From: Paraglaciecola arctica BSs20135
GTDB lineage: Bacteria; Pseudomonadota; Gammaproteobacteria; Enterobacterales; Alteromonadaceae
Direction of reading: 5' to 3'
Assembly (NCBI RefSeq): GCF_000314995.1
Contig: NZ_BAEO01000009.1
Coordinates: 36,478-100,477 of the forward strand
DNA: 64,000 nt
Under the pieces are notes generated by a model. The model was not told where the DNA came from. It saw nothing but the letters and a program-made list of their open reading frames with translations, and did not search any database. A program made the translations under genes and the position numbers. Shown one piece after another: positions 35,474 through 44,578 of the stretch. Numbering within the stretch: position 1 is the first letter of the stretch; each line of letters begins with the position of its first letter.

Positions 35474-36367
35474 CTATTTTGCACAACCTAAAGATTGTGG
35501 ATCGGTTATTTTAGCCGTCCAATTTAGGGTGTTTTTCAAAATGAGTAATGCTTCGGGTGTCTCATAGGTTTCATAACGATGTCCCATTGCCGTGTAAACC
35601 GAGCGAGCCTGATTGTCGCCAAGACATCGCGCCCAAATAATTGGATGATCTGACGTTTTTGGCCCCATGCGTAAATCAGAAATATCGCCATAAACAGTGT
35701 TTAAAGGGCTATAAGTGCTTTCATCTAATCCCGCAAGAACAATAAAATCATCACTAGGTGGAGCTTCAAATGTGTACCACTCATCAATCGCCATAAAATC
35801 CTTTGGCATACCAGCCATAACGGGATGGGTAGGCCCCAAAACCTCAACCCGCGCCTCTTGGAATTGTGGTGCCGCAGGATGGCTAACAAAGGTCGCGCCT
35901 AACAGTTCGTTGTGATAAAAATCCCAGTCTTGATGTGACGCATCACCTGAACCATGAATTAAAACAGTACCATTACCCTTAGATTGCCACTTGGCAAAAA
36001 CCATTTCTTGTTCAGGTGTCAAGGCATCGCCCGTCATGTTATTAAAAACCACAACATTAAAACGTGCTAAGTCCTTTTCATTAAAGATACCGCTATGTTC
36101 TGTTGTGAAATAACCATACCCCATTTCTTTTGCAGCTTTCATAATAGCGAGGTTTGCTCCTGCAATGCCTTCTTCATGACGCCAATTTCGAGTTTCAGAA
36201 AAAATCAAAATGGAAGGTGTGGGAACAAATTCAAAATAGCGCCCCGTTGTTGTTACTTCTTCGCCAATAACAGTCACAGTGGGTTCTGCTGCCGCCAGTA
36301 ACGGCTCAGGCTTAAGTGAGGAACAAGCGGTTAAAAAAACGCAAGGTAGCAGATATAATAATTTCAT
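35474..36367 (-). CDS. ThuA-domain lipoprotein
   Basis: 297 residues. The start MKLLYLLPCVFLTACSS carries a lipobox (L-T-A-C), so the protein is probably lipid-anchored. The rest is a ThuA (class I glutamine-amidotransferase-like) domain: LIFSETRNWRHEEGIAGA, FNVVVFNNMTGDALT, VLIHGSGDASHQDWDFY, and ARSVYTAMGHRYETYE. ThuA-like proteins occur in sugar-utilisation operons but their reaction is not settled. Located between the SMP-30-like and sterol-desaturase genes in the same direction. Confidence 0.85.
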   Translation of the reverse strand: MKLLYLLPCVFLTACSSLKPEPLLAAAEPTVTVIGEEVTTTGRYFEFVPTPSILIFSETRNWRHEEGIAGANLAIMKAAKEMGYGYFTTEHSGIFNEKDLARFNVVVFNNMTGDALTPEQEMVFAKWQSKGNGTVLIHGSGDASHQDWDFYHNELLGATFVSHPAAPQFQEARVEVLGPTHPVMAGMPKDFMAIDEWYTFEAPPSDDFIVLAGLDESTYSPLNTVYGDISDLRMGPKTSDHPIIWARCLGDNQARSVYTAMGHRYETYETPEALLILKNTLNWTAKITDPQSLGCAK

Positions 36368-36590
36368 ATAAAAAGGTATCACTAGATTATTTTAAAACAA
36401 GTATAAAGCCGTTTACACATAGGTTGCAATCGATGAGCAATGCTGATGAACAAGGGATAATTAAGGCGGTTTAATTTTACTTGTTCAGAAATAATTTTTG
36501 TACTTTTGTGCGTTCTTTAAATTTTATATAATCGAAAACTCTTGAAGAAACAAATCAAGAATTACTGAATTTCAACCTAGCAATCCAAAG

Positions 36591-36616
36591 AAAAAAATAG
36601 CGAGAAAATATCTCGC
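36591..36616 (-). terminator. Rho-independent terminator after the sterol-desaturase-family gene
   Basis: On the minus strand: GCGAGA, 5-base loop, TCTCGC, then TATTTTTTT. It lies 16 bases past the stop codon and would separate the GH3/receptor/desaturase transcript from the ThuA and SMP-30 genes. Confidence 0.85.
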
Positions 36617-36631
36617 CTCCTTTGGGCAAAC

Positions 36632-37726
36632 CTAACCTGTATTGCCTTTTTTTAGAAATACTTTGCTGGATTTTCTGTTGTTCATAACAACACCAAGAAT
36701 TAACGCAAACAAAGTCATTATTAAGGCGCCACCAACTTGATACATATACGACATAGATCCAACATTGGCCATAAACCACATAAAAAATCCCAGCATCATC
36801 ATGTAGTATAAAAAAACCATCACTTTTGCTTTTGACGATAAAGTGGGGTTATATTTGTGAAAATTTGTCAGATCAGTTTTCTCAATAGGGTATTTAAGTG
36901 CCACATCACTAGGGCGCCAACCAGTGCGAGAAAATAACATCGCCCATTTATCTCGGTAACTTTCGGCTCTCCAAGCATCACGGAACATGCCAACAAATAC
37001 ATGTACATTGGCCCACAAGGGGTTCCAACTGTTTAGGGCTGTTCGCAAACCATAGATAATTTCTTCGCTTTCATCTTCTTCAGCAAAAGTCCCAAACATC
37101 CGGTCCCATATTATTAATAGCCCGCCGTAATTTTTATCGATGTATCGAGCATTTTGCGCATGGTGAACCCTATGGTTCGAGGGCGTCACTAAAAACCACT
37201 CTAGAAACCCCAGTTTGGGAATGTGTTGAGTATGTATCCAAAATTGATACACAAGGTGCCCAGTAGAAATGGTTATAAACATATACAGCGGGATACCGAG
37301 CAAAAAACACGGCACAAAAAATATCCAAGTCGCAAATAAACCTGTACCTGTCTGTCGCAACGCTGTTGACAAGTTATAGTCTTCACTTTGGTGATGAACT
37401 ACATGTGAGCCCCAAAAAAATTGGCGTTCGTGGCTAATGCGATGAAACCAGTAATAACAAAAATCATAAATAAGTATGGCGGCAATCCAATGTAGAACCA
37501 GGCTTTTATCAAAGGAAAAAATAGCCCATTGATTTTCTACTTTTGCAAATACCACCGCGCCTATACCAATAAACATAATTTTGCTTAAGGTGCGTAGCAT
37601 ACCCAGAGAAAGACTATTCACACTGTCATTCAGACGATAAGTGTTATTTTTTCTAAACCACCCCCAAGCCAATTCGAGCAATATGGCCAATAAAAAAAAG
37701 GGTGTTGCATAACTAATAATGTTCAT
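36632..37726 (-). CDS. Sterol-desaturase/fatty-acid-hydroxylase family membrane enzyme
   Basis: 364-residue di-iron membrane oxygenase. The histidine clusters are complete: HRISHE (HxxxH), HVVHH (HxxHH) and NHRVHHAQN (HxxHH). Several hydrophobic segments flank them, including a C-terminal pair. The ATG at 37726 has AGGAGG nine bases upstream, which decides it over the longer frame from 37783. Family members hydroxylate or desaturate sterols, carotenoids or lipid chains; the substrate is not readable. Gene order (GH3, TonB receptor, then this) hints at an isoprenoid or steroidal glycoside substrate, which is inference. Confidence 0.87.
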   Translation of the reverse strand: MNIISYATPFFLLAILLELAWGWFRKNNTYRLNDSVNSLSLGMLRTLSKIMFIGIGAVVFAKVENQWAIFSFDKSLVLHWIAAILIYDFCYYWFHRISHERQFFWGSHVVHHQSEDYNLSTALRQTGTGLFATWIFFVPCFLLGIPLYMFITISTGHLVYQFWIHTQHIPKLGFLEWFLVTPSNHRVHHAQNARYIDKNYGGLLIIWDRMFGTFAEEDESEEIIYGLRTALNSWNPLWANVHVFVGMFRDAWRAESYRDKWAMLFSRTGWRPSDVALKYPIEKTDLTNFHKYNPTLSSKAKVMVFLYYMMMLGFFMWFMANVGSMSYMYQVGGALIMTLFALILGVVMNNRKSSKVFLKKGNTG

Positions 37727-37871
37727 TACATCTGTCCTCCTATGCACAATTGTACAATCTGCATCTTCGTCCACTTTGCACATTTGTCTGCTTTGCAGTA
37801 CCTACACAGTAACCGTAAGCTCAATACTGAGTCGACAGTTACTGCTGTAACTTAACGGGTAATGCTAATGA

Positions 37872-40121
37872 CTACCAGGTGTACCTGAAGTCGATACCAA
37901 CAGTGCGCTCACTTTTTGGCGAATAATAATGGTCGTAGGATCCGGCCCAGATGTTGTTGTGGACTATGGCGTCGACATAATTTTCGTCTAAGGCATTATT
38001 CACAAACAAGGTGACGCTATAGGGTTGGTCCAAGGATTCAAGTCGTACAGAGATATCTAAAACACCATAAGCGTCTTGGCTTTTTTCTGCGTCCTGATCC
38101 ATAGAAAACAACTCATCACCTTGCCAGCGATAAGTAGCACGAGGCACTAATTCATGGTCTTCACCTACAGGCATAAAGTACTCAAGTGACAAATTAAACT
38201 TCACCTTTGGCGAAAAAGGTAAGTCTTTACCCGACAAGTCTTGGCTATTATCGGCACAAGAATTTTCGTCAGCCGCCACTTGACGTGGACTACAAGGACC
38301 GCCTTTAAAATCAACAATTTCTGCATCAATGTAAGCAAATCCACCTGAAATCATCATGTCTTCAGTAGGTCTGGCTTGAAAATCTAACTCTATGCCTTGG
38401 GTGCGTACTTCTCCGGCGTTAAGCAAGGTAAATGCCGCTGAACTGGCATCTTGAGCTTGGGCTTGGAAATTGTCGTAGTTACTTTTAAACAAAGCCGTGT
38501 TGAGTACCAAATGATTATTAAATAATCTCGACTTAAGCCCTACTTCAAAGGCTTGGCTAGTTTCAGGTGCAACTGGCAAAGTGGTGTCACTGGTCATCTC
38601 AAAAATGACATTAAAAGCCGGACCTTTGTAACCTTCAGTAAGTGTCACATAACTCATTACATCTTTATTCAAGTCCCACTGCGCGCCCACTTTAAATGAC
38701 CAGTCGGTGTCATCAGTGGCGTCTTGATACAAAGCTTGGTTGGCCACAATAGGCGCATATACGTCTGCGGCTTGTTCTCTTTCAAATTCAAAATCCAATT
38801 CTTCATTGGTGTAGCGAGCGCCTCCGAGCAGGCGGAAAGTGTCACTGATATTAACCTCAAACTGACCAAATCCTGCATAACTTGTGCTTTCAACTGTGGC
38901 CTCGTAATGAGAGCCAAATTTCAAACCGGGAAATGTAGGTACAAACACCCCAAAAAGGTCGTGATAAATCCGTTGAAAATCACGATTCATACTCTGCTTA
39001 AAATAATAAAGACCTACCACATAGGTCAGCATTTGATCTTGTGGAGAGGTCAGGCGCAATTCTTGAGTAGTTTGGTTTTGTGAAGACTCACCCGCGTTGA
39101 TATCAAGCAAAGTCACTGGTGTACCATCAACATCTTGGTTCGACTTGGAACTATAATCTCGATAAGCCGAGATAGAGGTTAAGGTATATTCGCCAAGCTC
39201 CCAGTTGGCTTCTAAAGAGTGCCCCGAAGACTCCGACTCATTGTAGAGTTCTCCAGCTACATTAATACTTTTGTTATCTTCAGATGCGCTGAGCTCCCCC
39301 AAAAAGTGCGCCTCGTTAGCGGTAGCCGTTCGGGCCTGTGGCTGACAACACTCTCCACTTCTTTCACTAAAGTCGCTGCTCCATTTCACACTCAAATCAT
39401 CAGTGGGTTGCCACTTGATTTTGAGCCTTGCGCCGCTGTTTTTACTACCATTTACATTACGGTCGGTCAGTACGTTATAAATATGATCATCACGCTCTGT
39501 GGTGAATGCCGCCACCCGAAAACCCAAAGTGTCTGTTACTGGCACTGAGATCATGCCACTGACGCGATACTCATCGGTGCCAGATAATATCGCTTTGGTA
39601 TTAATGGCCGCTTCAAAGCTATCACCAGGATCATTAGTGATAATCTGCACCACACCACCAGAGGCATTTTTTCCAAATAACATGCCTTGCGGGCCACGTA
39701 ATACTTCAACACGCTGCACATCTAAAAGTTCATTAAAAGCCATGCCCGAACGCCCCATTATCACGCCGTCAATAACGGTCGCGATACTAGGTTCAACACC
39801 CGAACTAAAGGACTGTGTGCCAATACCACGAATATTAAAAGAGGAGGCGTTGTCACTACCACCGCTTTGAAAGGTTAACGAGGGCGACAAGTTAACCAGA
39901 TCTTCGGTTCGGGTAATTTGACTATTAACCAGATCGTCTGCCGACAGCGCGGTAACGGCCGAGGCCACGTCTTGTAAGTTTTCTACTCTTTTCGATGCAG
40001 TAACAGTGATTTTTTCAAGTTCAAAATCGCTTTCTGCAGCCATCACAGACGAGGCCATCAAAGTCGCCATTGCCAGCGAAACCGAAGACGCTACTCGACT
40101 TCTTTTTCCAATGTTTTTCAT
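37872..40121 (-). CDS. TonB-dependent outer-membrane receptor
   Basis: 749 residues. A signal peptide (ends near V-M-A-A) is followed by a TonB-box-like segment (EKITVTASKR), a plug domain (about 45-160, with NIRGIGTQSF, VIDGVIMGRSG, VEVLRGPQGMLFGKNASGG) and a 22-strand barrel ending in RYTW. Its type (ITVTASKR, no N-terminal extension) is common among receptors for hydrophobic or plant-derived compounds in proteobacteria. It lies 91 bases downstream of the GH3 gene and probably imports that enzyme's substrate. Confidence 0.9.
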   Translation of the reverse strand: MKNIGKRSRVASSVSLAMATLMASSVMAAESDFELEKITVTASKRVENLQDVASAVTALSADDLVNSQITRTEDLVNLSPSLTFQSGGSDNASSFNIRGIGTQSFSSGVEPSIATVIDGVIMGRSGMAFNELLDVQRVEVLRGPQGMLFGKNASGGVVQIITNDPGDSFEAAINTKAILSGTDEYRVSGMISVPVTDTLGFRVAAFTTERDDHIYNVLTDRNVNGSKNSGARLKIKWQPTDDLSVKWSSDFSERSGECCQPQARTATANEAHFLGELSASEDNKSINVAGELYNESESSGHSLEANWELGEYTLTSISAYRDYSSKSNQDVDGTPVTLLDINAGESSQNQTTQELRLTSPQDQMLTYVVGLYYFKQSMNRDFQRIYHDLFGVFVPTFPGLKFGSHYEATVESTSYAGFGQFEVNISDTFRLLGGARYTNEELDFEFEREQAADVYAPIVANQALYQDATDDTDWSFKVGAQWDLNKDVMSYVTLTEGYKGPAFNVIFEMTSDTTLPVAPETSQAFEVGLKSRLFNNHLVLNTALFKSNYDNFQAQAQDASSAAFTLLNAGEVRTQGIELDFQARPTEDMMISGGFAYIDAEIVDFKGGPCSPRQVAADENSCADNSQDLSGKDLPFSPKVKFNLSLEYFMPVGEDHELVPRATYRWQGDELFSMDQDAEKSQDAYGVLDISVRLESLDQPYSVTLFVNNALDENYVDAIVHNNIWAGSYDHYYSPKSERTVGIDFRYTW

Positions 40122-40212
40122 ATGTTTGTACCCTTAATTATTATTATATTTAATCTTACAAATTCAGCTGGAGCCCCCTTGAGTAGAGATCCCAAAATCG
40201 TTTTATTCAGAC

Positions 40213-42798
40213 CTAATTGATTTCAAGGCTATAATCTACTGGTAGCTGAAATGACACTTGCTGACGAATGTCTCGTGAAGAACTGCCCACTAGAACGGTA
40301 AATTTACCTGCGTCTGCTCGCCATGCTTGGCGGTGTGCATCGAAATAACTTAAATCTCTTTTGGTTAATGTAAATGTAATTTTTTTAAGCTCATCAGGGC
40401 CTAAAGACACTTTATTAAACCCCTTAAGTTCCTTAATAGGGCGAACAACTTTAGACTCGTTGTCTTGAACATAAAGCTGTACTACTTCTTTGCCTGCCAT
40501 GGCACCAGTATTTTTAATATTGATAGAAACCTGCAGTTCCTCTTTATCAAATAGCGGATCCGACACAGTCAAGTCACTGTAACTAAACTGGGTGTACGAC
40601 AACCCATGGCCAAAAGGAAACAGGGGTTCAATTTCTTTTTTGTCGTAGTAACGATAACCAACAAAAATGCCCTCACCGTAGTTGGCATCTTGATCACCGG
40701 GGTAATGCAAATAGCTAGGATTGTCTTGTAGACGTTTGGGAAACGAAACCGGTAATTTACCAGAGGGGTTGGTATGCCCAAACAGCACATTGGCAATGGC
40801 ATGTCCGCCCTCTTGACCAGGCATCCAAGCTTCAATCACTGTATTCGCTTTATCTATCCACGGCATCGCTAATGGTGCACCGTTATTCAAAACAACTATG
40901 GTATTTTTGTTGACCTTTAATACCGCCTCTAACAAGGCATTTTGTTTTCCAAAGAGTTCCAAGTCAGAGCGGTCTCTGCCTTCACTTTCTGATGTGGTTG
41001 ACACACCTATAAACACCACAGCGACATCTGACTCTTTAGCGAGTTTCACTGCCTCGGAAAATTCACCAGCAGGACTGCGACTTGCCAAGCGCAACAAATT
41101 GAGAGGAACAGGGGTTTTACCTGCCACATAATCCAGCTTGAACGGATAGGCTACGCCAGCTTTAAGCTCAATACCTGCCTTGCGGGCACCTATATTTAAA
41201 AAGTCTAAAAAGCCGGTGTGTTGTTTTTCCAGACTATCATTGATGATTTCCTGTCCATCAATAGTGAGTGTGGCACTGGACAAATGCACTAGTTCGAATT
41301 CGTAGCGACCACTGACCTTAGGCCAAAAATACCCCTGCCAGCGTGCAGAAAAACGATTTCGAGCGGCATTTGAAATTTCATCGGCGAAGCCCAATTTAGA
41401 AAAACTACGATCTGTGGAAACAAATACTGGTTTGCCTGAAAAATCTTGATTTCCAAAATATTCGAGCCTTAAACCTTGCTTAGTACGCTGCTTGTCTGGG
41501 CTGAGTAGCCTGGCGTCAATTGTTGCCGGTTCGGGCTCATTATCCACACCTTGGGCATAACTTATTTTTAACGAATCACCCACTAAGGCTTGTATACCTT
41601 CCAGTGGTGTTGTCTGTTGAAAAGGCACCACTTGCGAACTACCGCTGCCTTGTATAATAGCGGCGTCAGCATTGGGGCCGATAACGGCAATGGAAGTAAT
41701 ATTTTTATGGTTAAGAGGCAGTAGATTTTTTTGGTTCTTTAACAGTGTGATTGCTTCTTCCGCCACTTGCTGGCTCAAGCGCTGATGGGTAAGAGAGTTC
41801 ACTTCGCCATTGGCACCTGCCTGTGTAGCCGAGGTACGAGTGTCCATAACACCTGTTTTAATAATAAGTGTCAGTAAGCGTTTAGCACTATCGTTAAGTT
41901 TTTCTAGGTCGACATCGCCTTGCTCAATTGCCGCCAACAATTTATTTCCGTAGTGTTTTGCTGGCCCAGGCATTTCAAGATCAAGCCCAGCGTCAATTGC
42001 TGAAGCACTAGCATGTAGCGCGCCCCAATCAGATACAACTAGGCCATCAAAGCCCCATTCACCTCTGAGTACATCTTGCAGCAAGGTCTTATTTTCGGTC
42101 ATAAAGACCCCATTAACCTTGTTGTAGGCAGCCATCACAGTCCAAGGTTTGGCTTGTTTCACAATCTTTTCAAATGCGGGCATATAGATCTCACGTAAGG
42201 TACGCTGATCCATGTTAGAGCTGCCCGTTCGGCGCATATGCTCCTGATTATTCGCCACAAAATGTTTCAGTGATGTGCCTATATTTTCGCTTTGTACGCC
42301 AAGCACAAAACCAAGGCCTATCTCACCACTTAGATAGGGATCTTCTGAATAAGCTTCAAAATTACGGCCGGCCAGCGGCACTCTTTGAATATTGACATTA
42401 GGCCCCAACAAAACGTGAGCACCCATAGCGCGAGTTTCTCGGCCCATAGCGGCTGCCGCTTTCTGGATTAAGCTGGGGTTCCAAGTTGACGCCATAGCCA
42501 CACCCACAGGAAACAACGTAGTAGGTTCGCTGTTATTAGAACGCACTCCGTTAGGGCCATCTGTTACTTGAATGGACGGAATGTCCAAACGCTTAATGGC
42601 AACTGTATTCCAATAATCAGCCCCAGAAAGCAAAGCCACCTTTTCTGCCACCGTCATTTTTTCTAACAGGGCATTAACCCTAGCCTGTATTTTTGGATCC
42701 ACAGTATCTATTTCTGGTTTAGAGGCGGCATAAGTATTTAATGGCAACCAGCACATTAAACAGTAAATAAAAACATATGTGAGCAAGTGTTTAGTCAT
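40213..42798 (-). CDS. Exported beta-glucosidase, glycoside hydrolase family 3 with PA14 domain
   Basis: 861-residue enzyme with a signal peptide (N-T-Y-A cleavage), the GH3 N-terminal barrel with nucleophile Asp257 in VVSDWGALH, a GH3 C-terminal sandwich into which a PA14 domain is inserted (about 435-570, LRLEYFGNQDFSGKP), and a fibronectin III-like end. ATG at 42798 has GAAGG six bases upstream; the longer frame would hide the signal peptide. Such enzymes release glucose from beta-glucosides. It diverges from an AraC gene and precedes the TonB receptor, forming a substrate-uptake locus. Confidence 0.92.
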   Translation of the reverse strand: MTKHLLTYVFIYCLMCWLPLNTYAASKPEIDTVDPKIQARVNALLEKMTVAEKVALLSGADYWNTVAIKRLDIPSIQVTDGPNGVRSNNSEPTTLFPVGVAMASTWNPSLIQKAAAAMGRETRAMGAHVLLGPNVNIQRVPLAGRNFEAYSEDPYLSGEIGLGFVLGVQSENIGTSLKHFVANNQEHMRRTGSSNMDQRTLREIYMPAFEKIVKQAKPWTVMAAYNKVNGVFMTENKTLLQDVLRGEWGFDGLVVSDWGALHASASAIDAGLDLEMPGPAKHYGNKLLAAIEQGDVDLEKLNDSAKRLLTLIIKTGVMDTRTSATQAGANGEVNSLTHQRLSQQVAEEAITLLKNQKNLLPLNHKNITSIAVIGPNADAAIIQGSGSSQVVPFQQTTPLEGIQALVGDSLKISYAQGVDNEPEPATIDARLLSPDKQRTKQGLRLEYFGNQDFSGKPVFVSTDRSFSKLGFADEISNAARNRFSARWQGYFWPKVSGRYEFELVHLSSATLTIDGQEIINDSLEKQHTGFLDFLNIGARKAGIELKAGVAYPFKLDYVAGKTPVPLNLLRLASRSPAGEFSEAVKLAKESDVAVVFIGVSTTSESEGRDRSDLELFGKQNALLEAVLKVNKNTIVVLNNGAPLAMPWIDKANTVIEAWMPGQEGGHAIANVLFGHTNPSGKLPVSFPKRLQDNPSYLHYPGDQDANYGEGIFVGYRYYDKKEIEPLFPFGHGLSYTQFSYSDLTVSDPLFDKEELQVSINIKNTGAMAGKEVVQLYVQDNESKVVRPIKELKGFNKVSLGPDELKKITFTLTKRDLSYFDAHRQAWRADAGKFTVLVGSSSRDIRQQVSFQLPVDYSLEIN

Positions 42799-43159
42799 GT
42801 TTGCCTTCAGTAAAAGTGCTACCGCACTATATGGAAAAAAATAACAACTGTGCAGCACAGCTGAGTAAAGTCTTATATTTTAAAAATGTTCAAATAATGC
42901 CTATTAACGTCACTATTTATTTAGATATTCCAATCCGCAGGTGTCTACATTGCTATCTCTAGCCCGTTTACGCTGACTTATCACTCTTGTATTCTGCTGA
43001 TTTATAAAGATAAATAACTATAATTTATAGTCACCGCTTTATACTGACGTTTTCATTACATTATTTTAATCTCTTGTTAACCTAATGCATTACAGTGATT
43101 GTTTCAGTTAGAGAAAACAAATAGAATACAGAAACTACTTATTTATATGGATAATTCTA
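42799..43159. other. Divergent promoter region, 361 bases
   Basis: Lies between the GH3 gene (minus) and the AraC-family gene (plus) and should hold both promoters and the AraC binding sites. I see AT-rich stretches around 42880-43140 but no clear inverted or direct repeat that I would call an operator. Confidence 0.45.
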
Positions 43160-44290
43160 TTGCTGACAGATATTCAAAAGGCAGCAAACACCCACTGGCG
43201 CATGCTCAGAGATCAAGGGGTAAGCAAAGCTGAGTTCGTTTCGTGCCTGCGTGTCATGATGGGGGATCATACTGGCAGTCCTTTTCATTACTTTACCCAA
43301 GGTCTACCCAGCGAAATTACCCATTCAATATTTCAACGTCAGGCAAACACCCAAGGTTTGTTAAAAGAGTGGCAGGCTGATTTTGCCGCCCCAGAAGGTA
43401 TAAGTGAGTTAAATGCCTCGCGGTTTCTGATTATGATCTACAACTCGCTTGAAGAAGTGGACGCCCTATTCACCAATCACATTACGCCAGGCACAACACG
43501 TCATAAGCGAGATGACTTTAGCGACTTCGTCACCAGAAGACCCCATAGCAAAATTGGCTGGAGCCTGCACTTGACGGTTGAGGGAAATGGATATTACAAC
43601 TGTATTCGCGAACGGTTCGTCTCTAAACCAGGTGATCTAATTTTACTGTCACCAGATGCGCTTTATGACTACAGACGAGAACATTCCTGTGATTTATGGG
43701 TACATCAATGGGTGTACTTTCAGCAAGAAGAACGCTGGCTGGAGTTATTGCAATGGCCAGAAATTGGCCCAGGCATCCATCATATTCAAGCCTCTGCAAG
43801 CTGCTATCACAGATTAAAATCCTTATTTGAGCAGATTAGCGAGTTACATTTGCAGGCCTCTGAATTTTCAGAAGCCCTAAAGAAAAATATACTTGAGCAG
43901 ATTTTAATTCGTAGCCGTCAGCTAGCGCCGCAAAAAAGTTTGTTGCCCTTTGACAAACGTATACGTCTTATTGCCGACTACATAGCCCTTAATTTCAATC
44001 AGTCCTTCACTATAGATACCTTGGCTGCCTTAGTGGGCTTGTCACCTGCCCGCCTCTCTGCTTTGTTCAAGCAACAAACCGGTTCAACCATGCTAAATTT
44101 TCGTGATGAACGCCGCATGGCCAGGGCAGCGCAACTACTAGCACAAACCCGACAACCCATAAACAAAGTGGCTGAGACTGTTGGTTATGATGACCCGCTA
44201 TATTTTTCACGATGTTTTAGTCAACATCTAAACTGCAATCCAAGGCAGTATCGAAAAAAACATCAACATATTGAGTTTAGAAAAGTTTAA
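43160..44290 (+). CDS. AraC-family transcriptional regulator
   Basis: 376 residues. The middle part carries an AraC-type cupin ligand domain (KPGDLILLSPDALYDYRRE, VHQWVYF). The C-terminal 100 residues are the double helix-turn-helix AraC domain: FTIDTLAALVGLSPARLSALFKQQTGSTMLNF and INKVAETVGYDDPLYFSRCFSQHLNCNPRQYRK. The frame begins at a TTG with no ribosome site; an internal ATG at residue 15 is an alternative. It is transcribed away from the GH3/receptor genes and is the likely activator of them, with the released sugar or aglycone as ligand. Confidence 0.88.
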   Translation: MLTDIQKAANTHWRMLRDQGVSKAEFVSCLRVMMGDHTGSPFHYFTQGLPSEITHSIFQRQANTQGLLKEWQADFAAPEGISELNASRFLIMIYNSLEEVDALFTNHITPGTTRHKRDDFSDFVTRRPHSKIGWSLHLTVEGNGYYNCIRERFVSKPGDLILLSPDALYDYRREHSCDLWVHQWVYFQQEERWLELLQWPEIGPGIHHIQASASCYHRLKSLFEQISELHLQASEFSEALKKNILEQILIRSRQLAPQKSLLPFDKRIRLIADYIALNFNQSFTIDTLAALVGLSPARLSALFKQQTGSTMLNFRDERRMARAAQLLAQTRQPINKVAETVGYDDPLYFSRCFSQHLNCNPRQYRKKHQHIEFRKV

Positions 44291-44313
44291 GTCTCAAAGG
44301 CAAGCGTTAACAA

Positions 44314-44521
44314 ATGAAATCTAGAAGAGGATTTTTTGATTGGTGGGAGTACCTAAAAGCTATAATGGAACCACTAATAGACTTAACTCTGTCGATGTTT
44401 TTACTAGAGCTTTAGTTTGAAAGGCGCTGACAAAGCCAGCAAAGATGATCCAATGGCTCAGATCACTTTGATGGCTGTTGTAATAATTCCGCTAATAACA
44501 CTTTTTAGTAAAATCCTGTAG
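44314..44521 (+). pseudogene. Possible frame-split small membrane protein gene
   Basis: ATG at 44314 opens a frame MKSRRGFFDWWEYLKAIMEP...LLEL that stops at 44413. From about 44420 another frame, shifted by one base, reads KGADKASKDDPMAQITLMAVVIIPLITLFSKIL and ends at 44521. Joined, they would make a protein of about 68 residues with one or two membrane helices. This may be a broken gene or chance. Confidence 0.3.
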
Positions 44522-44578
44522 GTTTCCAATACATTGACTGAATCAGTTTTTTACTAGTTGCTTAGTATCGGAGTTTCT

